A stretch of DNA of 64,000 nt from an uncultured Erythrobacter sp. (GTDB lineage Bacteria; Pseudomonadota; Alphaproteobacteria; Sphingomonadales; Sphingomonadaceae), in the NCBI GenBank assembly GCA_947494705.1, contig CANLVN010000002.1, positions 806,001 to 870,000 on the forward strand, given 5' to 3'. Shown piece by piece: positions 1 to 9,988 of this stretch. A program made the translations under genes and the position numbers. The notes under the pieces are model-generated. The model was not told the DNA's origin, searched no databases, and saw only the letters and a program-made list of their open reading frames with translations. Position 1 is the first letter of the stretch. Every line of letters begins with the position of its first letter.

Positions 1-1
1 T

Positions 2-433
2 GTTGATATCGTTCAAGGGTCATTTCTACTCATCAAGCGCGAGTTCTGGAATGAGCTTGGCGGCTTCGACCTCGAATTCTTCATGTTCGGCGAAGAAGCG
101 GACTTGGCCGCTCGCGCTCGTGGATTTGGAGCCGATCCAGTAATGACGCCGGAAGCCACGATTATTCACTACGGTGGGCGCAGCACCAAGCAATTCTCGA
201 AGCGGATAATCTACGTGATCGGAGGCCGCGTCGGATTGATAAGACGCCATTTCAAAGGTTTCTGGCGTCCGGTGGGTGTAGGGCTAATGGTGTTCTGGGT
301 GTGGTGGCGCGCGAAGGCTTATAAATTCGGGTCTATCCTATTTCCCAAACTCGAGGAGCAAGGTAGCGAGTGGCAGATAGCCTGGGAGCAGCGCGAAAAG
401 TGGATCAAAGGCCCCCCACGCACCTTCCTTTGA
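2..433 (+). CDS. Glycosyltransferase family 2, C-terminal part (5' end off window)
   Basis: Open frame from the window edge: VDIVQGSFLLIKREFWNELGGFDLEFFMFGEEADLAARARGFG, typical GT2 GGFDxxFFMFxEExDLxxR motif; stop at 431-433. Confidence 0.8.
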   Translation, partial: VDIVQGSFLLIKREFWNELGGFDLEFFMFGEEADLAARARGFGADPVMTPEATIIHYGGRSTKQFSKRIIYVIGGRVGLIRRHFKGFWRPVGVGLMVFWVWWRAKAYKFGSILFPKLEEQGSEWQIAWEQREKWIKGPPRTFL

Positions 434-443
434 TCGGTCTGCA

Positions 444-1325
444 TCAGCCGGTTTGACGCGCTCCGGTATCGCGCACCCAGACCGGCGTCTTCCCGCGCGC
501 TTTGTTCCAGCGGAATTGCACCAGCGCAGCGGTTTTCATCGCGAGGTATATCGCCACGTCGAATACGCTTGCGCCGTTCTGCAATGCGGTGCGAAGATTA
601 CCGGGACGGTTGATCTTGGTATTGTGCGGGCTCGGGTAGAGCGCAAGCACCTGCTCGCTGCCGATCCGGCGGCGGGCCTCGATCCTGATCTGGTCGCGCA
701 GGGTGCGCGGCGGGGAGACGGTGAAGTGTACCGGATTACCGTCGACATCCTTGGCAACATTGCGCCGCTCGTCATAGGAAAAGCGCGTACGAACCCATGT
801 GTCATCCGCAAATGTAGGCGGGATTTCTCCCATTCTTTCAAGCCCTGCGGCGGAAAGGCCGAACACGCCCGAGCCCACGAGGCGATCGGTCACGTAAGGC
901 TGCGTCATCCAGACGCGGTAATAGGCCCGCACCCAGAAGTCGGAGCGCGATACGTCCATGTCGAGCGCCGGCGATGCGGCCATCACGCCAGGCTGCCTTA
1001 ACGCGTCCGAAGTCGCCTTCAACGCGTGGTAGGAGCACCGCAGGTCGGCATCGAGGAAGAAACGCGGCGTGCATTTTGCGATGCGATTGGCCTCGTTCAT
1101 CGCGATCACCTTTGACCCTGGCGGCAGATCTAGAACCGTCGCGAACGGGGCTAGCTGCCGTGCGATCTCGACCGTGCGATCCGTGCAGCCATTAGCGGCG
1201 ACTATGATCTCCGGCGGGTTGTCGGCCGGAGCGTCGGCCAGCAGCGTCTTTAGACATCGCCCGATGACCGCTTCTTCGTTATGGGCGGGGATGACAACCG
1301 AGAATTCGGGGGTTGGTGCCACCAT
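444..1325 (-). CDS. Glycosyltransferase family 2
   Basis: MVAPTPEFSVVIPAHNEEAVIGRCLKTLL...; GT-A fold start and DAD-like motif (FLDADLRC). Start trimmed from the ORF track to the ATG at 1325. Confidence 0.85.
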   Translation of the reverse strand: MVAPTPEFSVVIPAHNEEAVIGRCLKTLLADAPADNPPEIIVAANGCTDRTVEIARQLAPFATVLDLPPGSKVIAMNEANRIAKCTPRFFLDADLRCSYHALKATSDALRQPGVMAASPALDMDVSRSDFWVRAYYRVWMTQPYVTDRLVGSGVFGLSAAGLERMGEIPPTFADDTWVRTRFSYDERRNVAKDVDGNPVHFTVSPPRTLRDQIRIEARRRIGSEQVLALYPSPHNTKINRPGNLRTALQNGASVFDVAIYLAMKTAALVQFRWNKARGKTPVWVRDTGARQTG

Positions 1326-1326
1326 A

Positions 1327-2292
1327 CTAGGCCTCGGCTTTGAGCAATCCGTCGAAATATTCGATGGTCTTGGCCAATCCTTCGCGCAGTGGTGTTCGCG
1401 GGGCCCAGTCATCGAGCTTGACCTGCGCCAGCGAAATGTCCGGTCGGCGTTGCTTTGGATCGTCCTGCGGTAGATCGTGGAAAGCGATTTCCGATTTCGA
1501 ACCGATGATGTCGAGCACCGTCTCGGCAAGCTCCAGCATCGAGAATTCGCCGGGATTGCCGAGGTTCATCGGTCCGGTGAAGCCGTGCTCGGTCGCCATA
1601 AACTTGACGAAGCCGTCGATCAGGTCGTCGACATAGCAGAAACTGCGCGTCTGCTTGCCGTCGCCGAAGATCGTGATGTCTTCCCCACGCAATGCCTGCA
1701 TGATGAAGTTCGACACAACGCGCCCGTCCTGCGGATGCATTCGCGGACCGTAGGTGTTGAAGATACGGACCACCTTGATGTCGAGGTCGTGCTGGCGATG
1801 ATAGTCGAAGAAAAGCGTCTCCGCGCACCGCTTGCCCTCGTCATAGCAGGAGCGCGGGCCGATCGGATTGACGTTGCCCCAATAGCTTTCGGGCTGCGGG
1901 TGGACGTCCGGATCACCATAGACCTCGCTGGTCGATGCCTGAAAGATGCGGGCGCCCACGCGCTTGGCCAGGCCCAGCATGTTTATTGCGCCGTGAACGC
2001 TCGTCTTCGTCGTTTGCACCGGATCGCGCTGATAATGGATCGGAGAGGCGGGGCAAGCGAGATTGTAGATCTCGCCCACCTCGACGTAGAGCGGGAACGT
2101 GACGTCGTGGCGCATCAGCTCGAATTGCGGATGGCCGATCAGGTGGACGATATTATCGCGCGTGCCGGTGTAGAAATTGTCGACGCACAGGACATTGTTG
2201 CCCTCGGCAATCAGTCTGTCGCAAAGATGCGAACCGAGAAATCCAGCACCGCCGGTAACAAGAACGGCCTTGCGTCCATACATCGAGTGCAT
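1327..2292 (-). CDS. UDP-glucuronate decarboxylase (UDP-xylose synthase), SDR family
   Basis: [47 protein letters not shown]-type motifs. Confidence 0.9.
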   Translation of the reverse strand: MHSMYGRKAVLVTGGAGFLGSHLCDRLIAEGNNVLCVDNFYTGTRDNIVHLIGHPQFELMRHDVTFPLYVEVGEIYNLACPASPIHYQRDPVQTTKTSVHGAINMLGLAKRVGARIFQASTSEVYGDPDVHPQPESYWGNVNPIGPRSCYDEGKRCAETLFFDYHRQHDLDIKVVRIFNTYGPRMHPQDGRVVSNFIMQALRGEDITIFGDGKQTRSFCYVDDLIDGFVKFMATEHGFTGPMNLGNPGEFSMLELAETVLDIIGSKSEIAFHDLPQDDPKQRRPDISLAQVKLDDWAPRTPLREGLAKTIEYFDGLLKAEA

Positions 2293-2391
2293 CTCCTAAT
2301 GTGGGTCCGCGCCCGTCTTCGGCAAATGGCGGCACGGCTGTATTCGGGAAAGATCGGATGGGCGCCCCTAGAGGTGTTCAGGGCAGTCGGG

Positions 2392-4605
2392 TCAATCCGT
2401 GTCACCACCATACTGGTAATACTGGTACTGATAGGCGTAGTCCGATCCAGCCTCAAGCGCGCGATACTTCGTAAGCACGGCACCGATCACGTTGGCGCCG
2501 ACATGCTGCAGTCGTTTCAAAGCTGTGCGGGCCTGTGCAAAGCTGGTGCGGTTGGCTTCGATTACGAAGATCGTCGCATCGACGCACTGGGCGATCTCCG
2601 GGGCATCGGCCAAGCCCAGAACGGGCGGGGAGTCGATTAGGATGATCGAATATTCCTTGCGCTGCTCTTCGATGAAATCCTCGAAGCGACGCGAGGAAAG
2701 CAGTTCGACCGGATTGGGAGGGATGCCGGCCACCGAGAGGATCTGGAGATTTTCGTGAACACCCTCAATGATGGCTTCTTCGAGCGGAGCATGACCGAGC
2801 AGGACTTCGGTGATGCCGACATCGCGGCGGTCGATGTCGAGAAGCTTGACGATCGACGGCTTGCGAAGATCGGAATCGATCAGCAGCGTGCGACGCCCGA
2901 GCCGCGCGAACAGTTCGGCAAGGATGAGGGCAGTGGTCGACTTGCCTTCCGATGCTTGGCTGCTGGTCAGCTGGACAACGGCACCATCCCGCGGAACCGC
3001 AAAGTCGATGGTCGATCGGATCGAGGCATAAGCTTCCATCAACGAACTGAACTGGTTGGCCTCCTGCCGGTCGATATCGTCCGACTTGACGTGCGGCGTG
3101 AGGCCGAGAACAGGCAGTCCGAGCCGCTCGTCGATATCCTCGGTCCGGCGGAACTGGTCGACGAAGATCTCGCGAAGCAATGCAAGGCCACCTGCAAGCG
3201 CGATCGAGAGCACCAGCGCAATAAGCATGTTGCGGGCGATGTTCGGTGAAACTGGGGAACGTGGCACGACGGCACTGTCGAGAATGGTGATCGCGCCACT
3301 CTGCACGTTTGCTGCGGTGCTGATCGAATTGAAGCGGACAAGGAGGCTTTCAAGCTGCGTCCGCAGCGCCTCTGCTTCGCGCTCGAGGCCCGCATATTCG
3401 ATGGTCTTGTCCTGCTCGACCAGTGCTTCGCCGGTAACCGAGTTGAGCTCGCCGGAAAGCGCCGCTTCCTGGTTGCGCGCGATCACATACTCGCTGCGAA
3501 TGGTCGACTTTATGTCGCGGCCGATCTGTTCGATCTGCGCGTCGATCTGTTCGATGCGCGAGAGGATTTCCTGTATTTCGGGGAATTGGTCGTTGTAGCG
3601 TTGGCGCAGATTGGTCAGCTGGCCGGCAAGCTCGGCGCGCTGCTGGATCAGGCCCTGTATCGCCGAATTGTTCTGGACTTCGGGCAGTTGCGAAGCAGGG
3701 AGGTTGGAAACCGAGCGCCATTTCTGCTCCGCAGCGATGCGTGCGGCGCGAGCTTGTGCAACCGTCTGGTTAATGCTTGAAAGATTGGAGCCGATGATCG
3801 TCTGGCCGTTATTCTCCTCGTCGGAGCCAACCGTTCCCGGCGTGACGATGCCGACACTGCGGGCATAATCGTTGGCTGCCCGCTCGGCTTGATCGAGTTG
3901 AGCACGCACATCCTCGATCTGTTCGGTCAGATATTCGCGCGCATAGCTGTTGCTCTCAACGTTGCGGCGCGTATCGGATTGTTGGAAGGCCTCGGCGTAG
4001 GCATTCGTGACTTCCGCAGCGAGCACCGGATCTTTCGATTGGAAATTGATCGCAATGATCTGGCTGTTGATCGGCACTTCCGCGCTTACCCGCTCCTGAA
4101 GTGCGGTTATCGCCATGCGCATCTTATCCTGGTTCCATTCCTCGTCGCTGCGCTGCGGAGGTCGGCTCTCGTCGATGTCGGAGCCAAGCAAAGCATTACG
4201 CGTGCCCAGATTGAGATCGTTGGCGACCACCTCGGCAAGGTTGCGACTCTCGATCACCGTACCCTGCGTTTCCATGAAAAGGTCGATTTCGTTGGACGAT
4301 GCGATCGGCGTCGATACGTCCTGCCCTTCCACGATGTAATTGCCCCAGGGCTGGATCCTCACCGTGGCCGTTGCTTCGTAGATCGGTGTGGTGAGCAAGG
4401 TTATGATCAGTCCGACCAGCAGCGAGGCCAGGATTGTGCCTCCAATCAGCCAGCGCTGACGGAACAAGGCACCTCGCAGCCATGCCGTGTCGATCTGGAA
4501 CCCGGCAGGTTGCTGCGGCTCGACCACATCGCCCGGCATGTAACGGTCGACCCACAAATCGCGCCCGGAAAGATCATTCGAGTGTGTAATGGAGCGTTCG
4601 TTCAT
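2392..4605 (-). CDS. Polysaccharide co-polymerase / BY-kinase (Wzc/ExoP-like)
   Basis: N-terminal Wzz domain, coiled coil, C-terminal SSQASEGKSTTALILAELFARLGRRTLLIDSDLRKP Walker motifs, Tyr-rich tail YAYQYQYYQYGG. Confidence 0.93.
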   Translation of the reverse strand: MNERSITHSNDLSGRDLWVDRYMPGDVVEPQQPAGFQIDTAWLRGALFRQRWLIGGTILASLLVGLIITLLTTPIYEATATVRIQPWGNYIVEGQDVSTPIASSNEIDLFMETQGTVIESRNLAEVVANDLNLGTRNALLGSDIDESRPPQRSDEEWNQDKMRMAITALQERVSAEVPINSQIIAINFQSKDPVLAAEVTNAYAEAFQQSDTRRNVESNSYAREYLTEQIEDVRAQLDQAERAANDYARSVGIVTPGTVGSDEENNGQTIIGSNLSSINQTVAQARAARIAAEQKWRSVSNLPASQLPEVQNNSAIQGLIQQRAELAGQLTNLRQRYNDQFPEIQEILSRIEQIDAQIEQIGRDIKSTIRSEYVIARNQEAALSGELNSVTGEALVEQDKTIEYAGLEREAEALRTQLESLLVRFNSISTAANVQSGAITILDSAVVPRSPVSPNIARNMLIALVLSIALAGGLALLREIFVDQFRRTEDIDERLGLPVLGLTPHVKSDDIDRQEANQFSSLMEAYASIRSTIDFAVPRDGAVVQLTSSQASEGKSTTALILAELFARLGRRTLLIDSDLRKPSIVKLLDIDRRDVGITEVLLGHAPLEEAIIEGVHENLQILSVAGIPPNPVELLSSRRFEDFIEEQRKEYSIILIDSPPVLGLADAPEIAQCVDATIFVIEANRTSFAQARTALKRLQHVGANVIGAVLTKYRALEAGSDYAYQYQYYQYGGDTD

Positions 4606-4638
4606 GACTTTATCGAGAGGGTCGCCTTCTGGGCCGGA

Positions 4639-5391
4639 TCAATTGTTATCGTCGATCAAATTAATACCGGCCGAGGCGAAGACGCCAAATGCCGGAAGGG
4701 CGGTTAGGAAGTCCTGCCAGAAAACCGACATGCCATCGGTGCCCACGACCACCCGGTCCCCAGGCTCGAGGATTGGGTCAAGCATCGTGCCCTGACTGAC
4801 TTGAGAATAGTCGAACTTCGCCACCGAAATCCCATTCGCGGTCTCGCGGAATACGGCGACCTGGTCACGTTTTGCTGTACGCGAGGTGCCACCGCCCATG
4901 GCGATAGCGGCAGAAAGCCTTGCCCCGGGCTGGAATGCATAGACACCGGGATCTTCCACCGCACCTTCGACGGTTACGAGATGCGAGGCATATTCGTTGA
5001 CGTTGACCGAGACCATCGGCTGACGAAGTCCGGCAGCAGTCAATCGGCGAGCGACGTCCTGTTCGAACTGCGCAGCGGTCATCCCGGCAGCCTGGATCGA
5101 GCCGAGCATTGGCAACGACACGTCGCCACCCACGCCGATGCGCACGTTCTGGAGGCTGAAATCGGGTTCACGGAACACGTTGACCGAAATCTGGTCCGAT
5201 GGGCGCATCAGATAGGTGTTGGAGCGCGTGACCGAGTAGCCTCTCTGGCCAAGGTCGGTGCGCGGGGTCGAGGCGGCGGGCCCGATGACCGGTTCAGGGG
5301 TCGATGCACACGCCCCCAATGACATGGCTACTAAAGCACAGATACCGAACTTGAAATCGCCAGCTTTGGTCAAGATCACGGGTCCCTCCAT
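4639..5391 (-). CDS. Polysaccharide export outer-membrane lipoprotein (Wza-like, SLBB)
   Basis: Lipobox SLGACAS; YLMRPSDQISVNVFREPDFS...VTVEGAVEDPGVYAFQPGARLSAAIAMGGG. Confidence 0.92.
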   Translation of the reverse strand: MEGPVILTKAGDFKFGICALVAMSLGACASTPEPVIGPAASTPRTDLGQRGYSVTRSNTYLMRPSDQISVNVFREPDFSLQNVRIGVGGDVSLPMLGSIQAAGMTAAQFEQDVARRLTAAGLRQPMVSVNVNEYASHLVTVEGAVEDPGVYAFQPGARLSAAIAMGGGTSRTAKRDQVAVFRETANGISVAKFDYSQVSQGTMLDPILEPGDRVVVGTDGMSVFWQDFLTALPAFGVFASAGINLIDDNN

Positions 5392-5642
5392 TATTGAGCA
5401 AAGACGCGTAGCCCCTTAGATGCGGCAGCGCAACACGCTTTGCCCGCGTCTTGGACGCCCCTAGTCAAACTGGGACAGAGCGCGCTTTGCATGCGGTAAA
5501 GCTTTGTGCAATCGCCAATTTCCGATTCAACCGAAGCGGTGCAAACTAGGGCAATTGCTTCTTCAGCGGTGGATACTTGCGCCCCAGAAGGAAGGAAGTA
5601 TTTCCTGGGTTTCGCAATGCCACAGCAGCAAGGATTACGCAG

Positions 5643-6188
5643 ATGGAGCACCACATCTCGACGCTCAGCGCCGCAGCGGTTGGTTTCTACGCCATGGTTC
5701 TGCTTGCCTGCGCCTTTGCGGCCTTATCGGCTTCTCATAAGCTTCAGCCGCGCTGGCACCTAGTGGTTTGGTCTTTGCTTGTCGTATTGTTCGGCATTCT
5801 CATGATTTCCCGGCTGACAGGTCTCGAGGAGGGTTTCAGGGAGTCGTTCCGGGAAACGATGCGCTCGAGCGGCAAATATAGCGGCCGACGTTCGGTCCAG
5901 GGGATTGCAATGTCGGCCTTACTAATAGCCTTCTTCGGCTTGGGCATTTTCGCATTCGCGCGGATTTCCCGCGTGATACGGGGCCGCCGAGACCGTTTGG
6001 TGGTAATGGCACTGTGCGCTGGATCTGTGATGGTCGTGCTCGTATCGTTACGGCTCGTCTCGCTGCATATGATCGACCGGGCGCTCTACGGCCCGCTCAA
6101 GCTGAACTGGATTGCTGATGCAGGCAGTTCCCTGCTGATCATTGGGGCGGCCGTCTTCTATGTGAAAAGGATCGGGGGCCGGTCTTAA
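5643..6188 (+). CDS. Hypothetical multi-pass membrane protein within the EPS locus
   Basis: MEHHISTLSAAAVGFYAMVLLACAFAAL...; several hydrophobic helices; no family recognised. Start trimmed to ATG 5643. Confidence 0.6.
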   Translation: MEHHISTLSAAAVGFYAMVLLACAFAALSASHKLQPRWHLVVWSLLVVLFGILMISRLTGLEEGFRESFRETMRSSGKYSGRRSVQGIAMSALLIAFFGLGIFAFARISRVIRGRRDRLVVMALCAGSVMVVLVSLRLVSLHMIDRALYGPLKLNWIADAGSSLLIIGAAVFYVKRIGGRS

Positions 6189-7324
6189 TCGTGGAGCAGA
6201 TGCGCATCGGCTATCAGGGCTGCGATGCGCTTTGCTGCCATGCCGTCGCCATACGGATTGTGCGCTTGTGCCATCGCTTTATAGGTCGATTCATCGTCCA
6301 GTAAGTGGCTGGTTTCACGTATAATTCGGTCCTTGTCGGCTCCCACGAGCAGTGCCGTTCCCGCCGCCACGCCCTCGGGCCGCTCGGTGGTATCGCGCAT
6401 CACCAGAACCGGCTTGCCCAGGCTCGGCGCTTCTTCCTGGATGCCGCCTGAATCCGTCAGCACGAGATCGCTCGCCTCCATCATCGCGACGAAGTTGAGG
6501 TAGTCGAGCGGTTCGATCAGGGCGACGTTGGCATTGTCCTGCAAGGCTGGCCGCATCACTTCAGCGACGTTGGGATTGGGGTGCATCGGGTAGATGATCG
6601 CAACGTCGTCGCGGGCGGCGAGCTGCGTCAGCGCGGCTGCGATCTGGTGCATTCCCTCGCCGAAATTCTCGCGCCGGTGCGCGGTGACGGCGATAATCCG
6701 TTTGCCCTCAAAGCGTTGTTTCAGCGGGGCAATTGCCGGAGCGAGCGCAGGGTTCGCGGCCAGTTTCGCGCGCACCGAAAGCAAGGCGTCGATGACCGTG
6801 TTGCCCGTGACATGGATTGCGCGCTCGGCGACATTCTCCGCGCGCAGGGCTCTTGCGGCTTCCTCGGTCGGGGCGAAGTGCAGGTCCGAGACGACACCTG
6901 TGACCTTGCGGTTCACCTCTTCGGGCCAGGGCGCATAGATGTCGCCGCTGCGCAATCCTGCTTCAACGTGGCCGACGGGTATTCGCCTGAAATAGCAGGC
7001 TAATGTCGCCATCATCGTGGTCAGCGTGTCGCCATGGACAAGCACACGGTCAGGCTTCTCTGCATCGAGCGCTTCGCCGAAACGAGTGATGATGCGCGCC
7101 GAAAGCGCATCGAGGCTCTGGCCGGGCTGCATCAGGTCGAGGTCGATGTCGGGCGAGATTCCCGCGATATCGAGAACCTGGTCGAGCATCTCGCGGTGCT
7201 GCGCGGTGACTGCGACCCGCGTGTCGAATCCGCCATGCTCTTGCAGGGCGCGGACCACGGGAAACATCTTGATCGCTTCGGGCCGGGTTCCGAAAGTGAC
7301 CAGAATCCGCGGATTTCGGCTCAT
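6185..7324 (-). CDS. wecB: UDP-N-acetylglucosamine 2-epimerase (non-hydrolysing)
   Basis: VTFGTRPEAIKMFPVVRAL, VHGDTLTTMMA, GHVEAGLRSGD, LTDSGGIQEEAPSLGKPVLVMRDTTERPE. Confidence 0.95.
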   Translation of the reverse strand: MSRNPRILVTFGTRPEAIKMFPVVRALQEHGGFDTRVAVTAQHREMLDQVLDIAGISPDIDLDLMQPGQSLDALSARIITRFGEALDAEKPDRVLVHGDTLTTMMATLACYFRRIPVGHVEAGLRSGDIYAPWPEEVNRKVTGVVSDLHFAPTEEAARALRAENVAERAIHVTGNTVIDALLSVRAKLAANPALAPAIAPLKQRFEGKRIIAVTAHRRENFGEGMHQIAAALTQLAARDDVAIIYPMHPNPNVAEVMRPALQDNANVALIEPLDYLNFVAMMEASDLVLTDSGGIQEEAPSLGKPVLVMRDTTERPEGVAAGTALLVGADKDRIIRETSHLLDDESTYKAMAQAHNPYGDGMAAKRIAALIADAHLLHD

Positions 7325-8658
7325 TTTTTCAGCATTCCGCGCGTGTCGAACACGAGCTTGCCCGCAAGGTCGGCGGGCAGGAGGTGTTTGAAGGCGGTGT
7401 GATCGACCAGCACGACGATGACTTCGGCGGTTTGCAGCGCTTCGTCAAGTTCGACCAGCTGCGCGCCAGAACCGGCAAAACCGGCAGGCAATTCAGTGGC
7501 ATACGGCTCGACCACCATGATCCGCGAGCCGCGCGTTTTCGCAAGGCTCAGTGCGATCTCCATCGCCGGGCTTTCGCGGAAGTCGTCGATGTCGGGCTTG
7601 AAGGCGAGGCCAAGCAGCGCGACCTTTCCGGGCACCGCATCGAGCAACGCGCGCACGCGGCGTTCGGTGTATACAGCCTTGAAATCGTTGACTTCTCGCG
7701 CAGTGCGAATGAGGTTTGCCGCCTTCGGAGAGGAGGCGACGAGGAACCACGGATCGACTGCGATGCAATGCCCACCGACACCCGGGCCCGGCTGGAGGAT
7801 ATTGACCCTAGGATGGCGGTTGGCGAGCGCGATCACGTCCCACACATCGACGCCGAGATCGTCGGCTATCACGCTCAATTCATTGGCAAAAGCGATGTTG
7901 ACGTCGCGGTACGAGTTCTCGGTCAGCTTGACCGTTTCGGCAATGCGGCAATTGGTCGTGAGGCAGTCGCCCTCGACAAAGCTCTTGTACAACGCTCCGG
8001 CGCGGCTCGCGCAGGCCGGGGTGATGCCGCCGATCACGCGGTCGTTCTGTACCAGTTCGCGGACGATCTTGCCCGGCAAAACCCTTTCAGGACAATAGGC
8101 TAGCGCGATATCGCCCGGCTCCTGCGAGCCGTAGACGGGCAGTTTCAGGTCGGGGCGCAGCTCGGCGATGATCTGCGCAACGCGCTCGGTCGTGCCCACC
8201 GGTGAGGTGCTCTCGACTATGACGCAGGCACCCGGCTGGACCTGTGGTGCGATGGCGCGTGCAGCGCTTTCTACATAGCTGATATCCGGGGTTTTTTCCT
8301 CGGTCAGTGGGGTCGGCACGGCGATCATGTAGAAGTGCGCGCTGGGCACTTCGAGCGACGCGGTGAGCTTGCCACTGTCGGAAGCCTCGCGCACCAGCCG
8401 GTCGAGATCCTTTTCCTCGATATGGATGCCGCCGGCATTGACGGTTTCGACAACCTTTTCAGACACATCCACGCCGCAGACATCCCAACCGTAACTGGCC
8501 AGGACAGCGGCGGTGGGAAGGCCGATATAGCCAAGCCCGATGACCGCGACCTGATGATCGGGCGCGGGCTGGACATTGGCGGCCGGGCCAATCGCCGTTG
8601 ATGTGTCGAAAGGGGCGTTCATATGGCTTAAATCCTCGGCTTTTCGCGTCGAGGACAT
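7321..8658 (-). CDS. wecC: UDP-N-acetyl-D-mannosamine dehydrogenase
   Basis: VAVIGLGYIGLPTAAVLAS, GPGVGGHCIAVDPWFLV; overlaps wecB by 4 nt. Confidence 0.93.
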   Translation of the reverse strand: MSSTRKAEDLSHMNAPFDTSTAIGPAANVQPAPDHQVAVIGLGYIGLPTAAVLASYGWDVCGVDVSEKVVETVNAGGIHIEEKDLDRLVREASDSGKLTASLEVPSAHFYMIAVPTPLTEEKTPDISYVESAARAIAPQVQPGACVIVESTSPVGTTERVAQIIAELRPDLKLPVYGSQEPGDIALAYCPERVLPGKIVRELVQNDRVIGGITPACASRAGALYKSFVEGDCLTTNCRIAETVKLTENSYRDVNIAFANELSVIADDLGVDVWDVIALANRHPRVNILQPGPGVGGHCIAVDPWFLVASSPKAANLIRTAREVNDFKAVYTERRVRALLDAVPGKVALLGLAFKPDIDDFRESPAMEIALSLAKTRGSRIMVVEPYATELPAGFAGSGAQLVELDEALQTAEVIVVLVDHTAFKHLLPADLAGKLVFDTRGMLKK

Positions 8659-8752
8659 GGCCGCAAAGGGGTAAACATCGCGTTAGGCTTGATGCGATTT
8701 TCGCAGTCTTACCAAAAGGGGGCTAACGCGACCTAAAAGGTATTGAACGCGC

Positions 8753-9988
8753 TCAAGGGAGATCGAGCGCCTGTTTGTAGGCGGTCAGCAGCGGGTCGAT
8801 CTGGTGCTGCCAGTTGAGCTTGGTCACCACACGTTCGCGACCAAATTCGCCCATCCGCGATCGCCTCTCCGGATCGTCGACCAGCTCGCAAATCTTGTCC
8901 GCCATGTCGATCGGATCGTTCGGCTTTGCGTATAGCGAAGCCTCGCGGGCGGAGAATTTTCCCTCGGTAACGTCGAACTGCACCATCGCCTTGCCCAGCG
9001 ACATGTATTCCATGATCTTGTTCATCGTCGACTTGTCGTTCATCGCGTTCACCCGGTCGGGATTGACGCCGATATCCATGGTCGAGAGAACTTCGAACAG
9101 GTCCTTGTCCGGCGCGCGGCCGGTGAAGGTGATGAAGTCGGCGAGGTCGCGCCTGGCGGTCATCGCCTTGAGGTCGTCGAGCGCGGGTCCGCCGCCGACC
9201 AGCACGAACTGGATATCCTCGCGCCGCTTTTCGCGCACGATGTGCTCGACCGCGTCGATCAGCAGGTCGATGCCTTCCTGCTCGCCCATCACGCCGACAT
9301 AGCCGACCATGTGATCGCGGCCCTTCTTCCAGTCGGGGACCGGAGCGACCAGCTTTAGCTTCGACAGGTCGGGGCCGGAGCGCACGACATGCACGCAGCT
9401 CGCTTGCATTCCGCCGCGCTCAACCGCGATCCTCTTGTAGCTTTCATTGGTCGCGATCGAGACGTCGGCGAACTTGAATGTCAGCTTTTCGAACAGGCGC
9501 ATCAGGTCCCAGAAAAAGCCGCGTTTCTCGAACTTCGCCTCGTAGAGCTCGGGATTGATGTCGTGGTGGTCGAAGATGTATTTCACGCCCAGCAGCTTGA
9601 ACGGCGCGGCGACGAGGAAGATCAGGTCGGGCGGGTTGCAACCATGGATCACGTCGATCCGGCGTTTGAAGAAGATCTTCCACGCCAGCACCGTTTCCCA
9701 GAACAGCGCGGCGCCATATTCGGCGAGAAAGCCGAGCGCGCCCTTGGCCTCCAGCGGAAGCGGATGACGGTGGATCTCGATGCCGTCGATGACCTCGAAG
9801 CGGCTTTCGTGCCCCTTGCCGGTTGGACAGATGATCGAGATATGCGCACCGGCTGCCTTGAGCGTGCGCGCTTCCTGCCAGACACGGCGGTCGAAGGGCA
9901 GGGGAAGGTTCTCGACCACGATCAGGGCGTGCTTGCCCTTGAGCGGTTCGCCTTCGATCGTCGCTGGAATACCCTCCTCCGCGCTCAC
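8753..9988 (-). CDS. Glycosyltransferase family 4
   Basis: GTG start at 9988; KHALIVVENLPLPFDRRVWQEARTLKAAG..., GYVGVMGEQEGIDLLIDAV, EYMSLGKAMVQFD. Confidence 0.88.
   Translation of the reverse strand: MSAEEGIPATIEGEPLKGKHALIVVENLPLPFDRRVWQEARTLKAAGAHISIICPTGKGHESRFEVIDGIEIHRHPLPLEAKGALGFLAEYGAALFWETVLAWKIFFKRRIDVIHGCNPPDLIFLVAAPFKLLGVKYIFDHHDINPELYEAKFEKRGFFWDLMRLFEKLTFKFADVSIATNESYKRIAVERGGMQASCVHVVRSGPDLSKLKLVAPVPDWKKGRDHMVGYVGVMGEQEGIDLLIDAVEHIVREKRREDIQFVLVGGGPALDDLKAMTARRDLADFITFTGRAPDKDLFEVLSTMDIGVNPDRVNAMNDKSTMNKIMEYMSLGKAMVQFDVTEGKFSAREASLYAKPNDPIDMADKICELVDDPERRSRMGEFGRERVVTKLNWQHQIDPLLTAYKQALDLP

Noticed and set aside
1477-2640. 387-aa plus-strand ORF opposite UXS and the wzc-like 3' end
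   Set aside because: Spans two confident opposite-strand genes and the gap between; no domain recognised.
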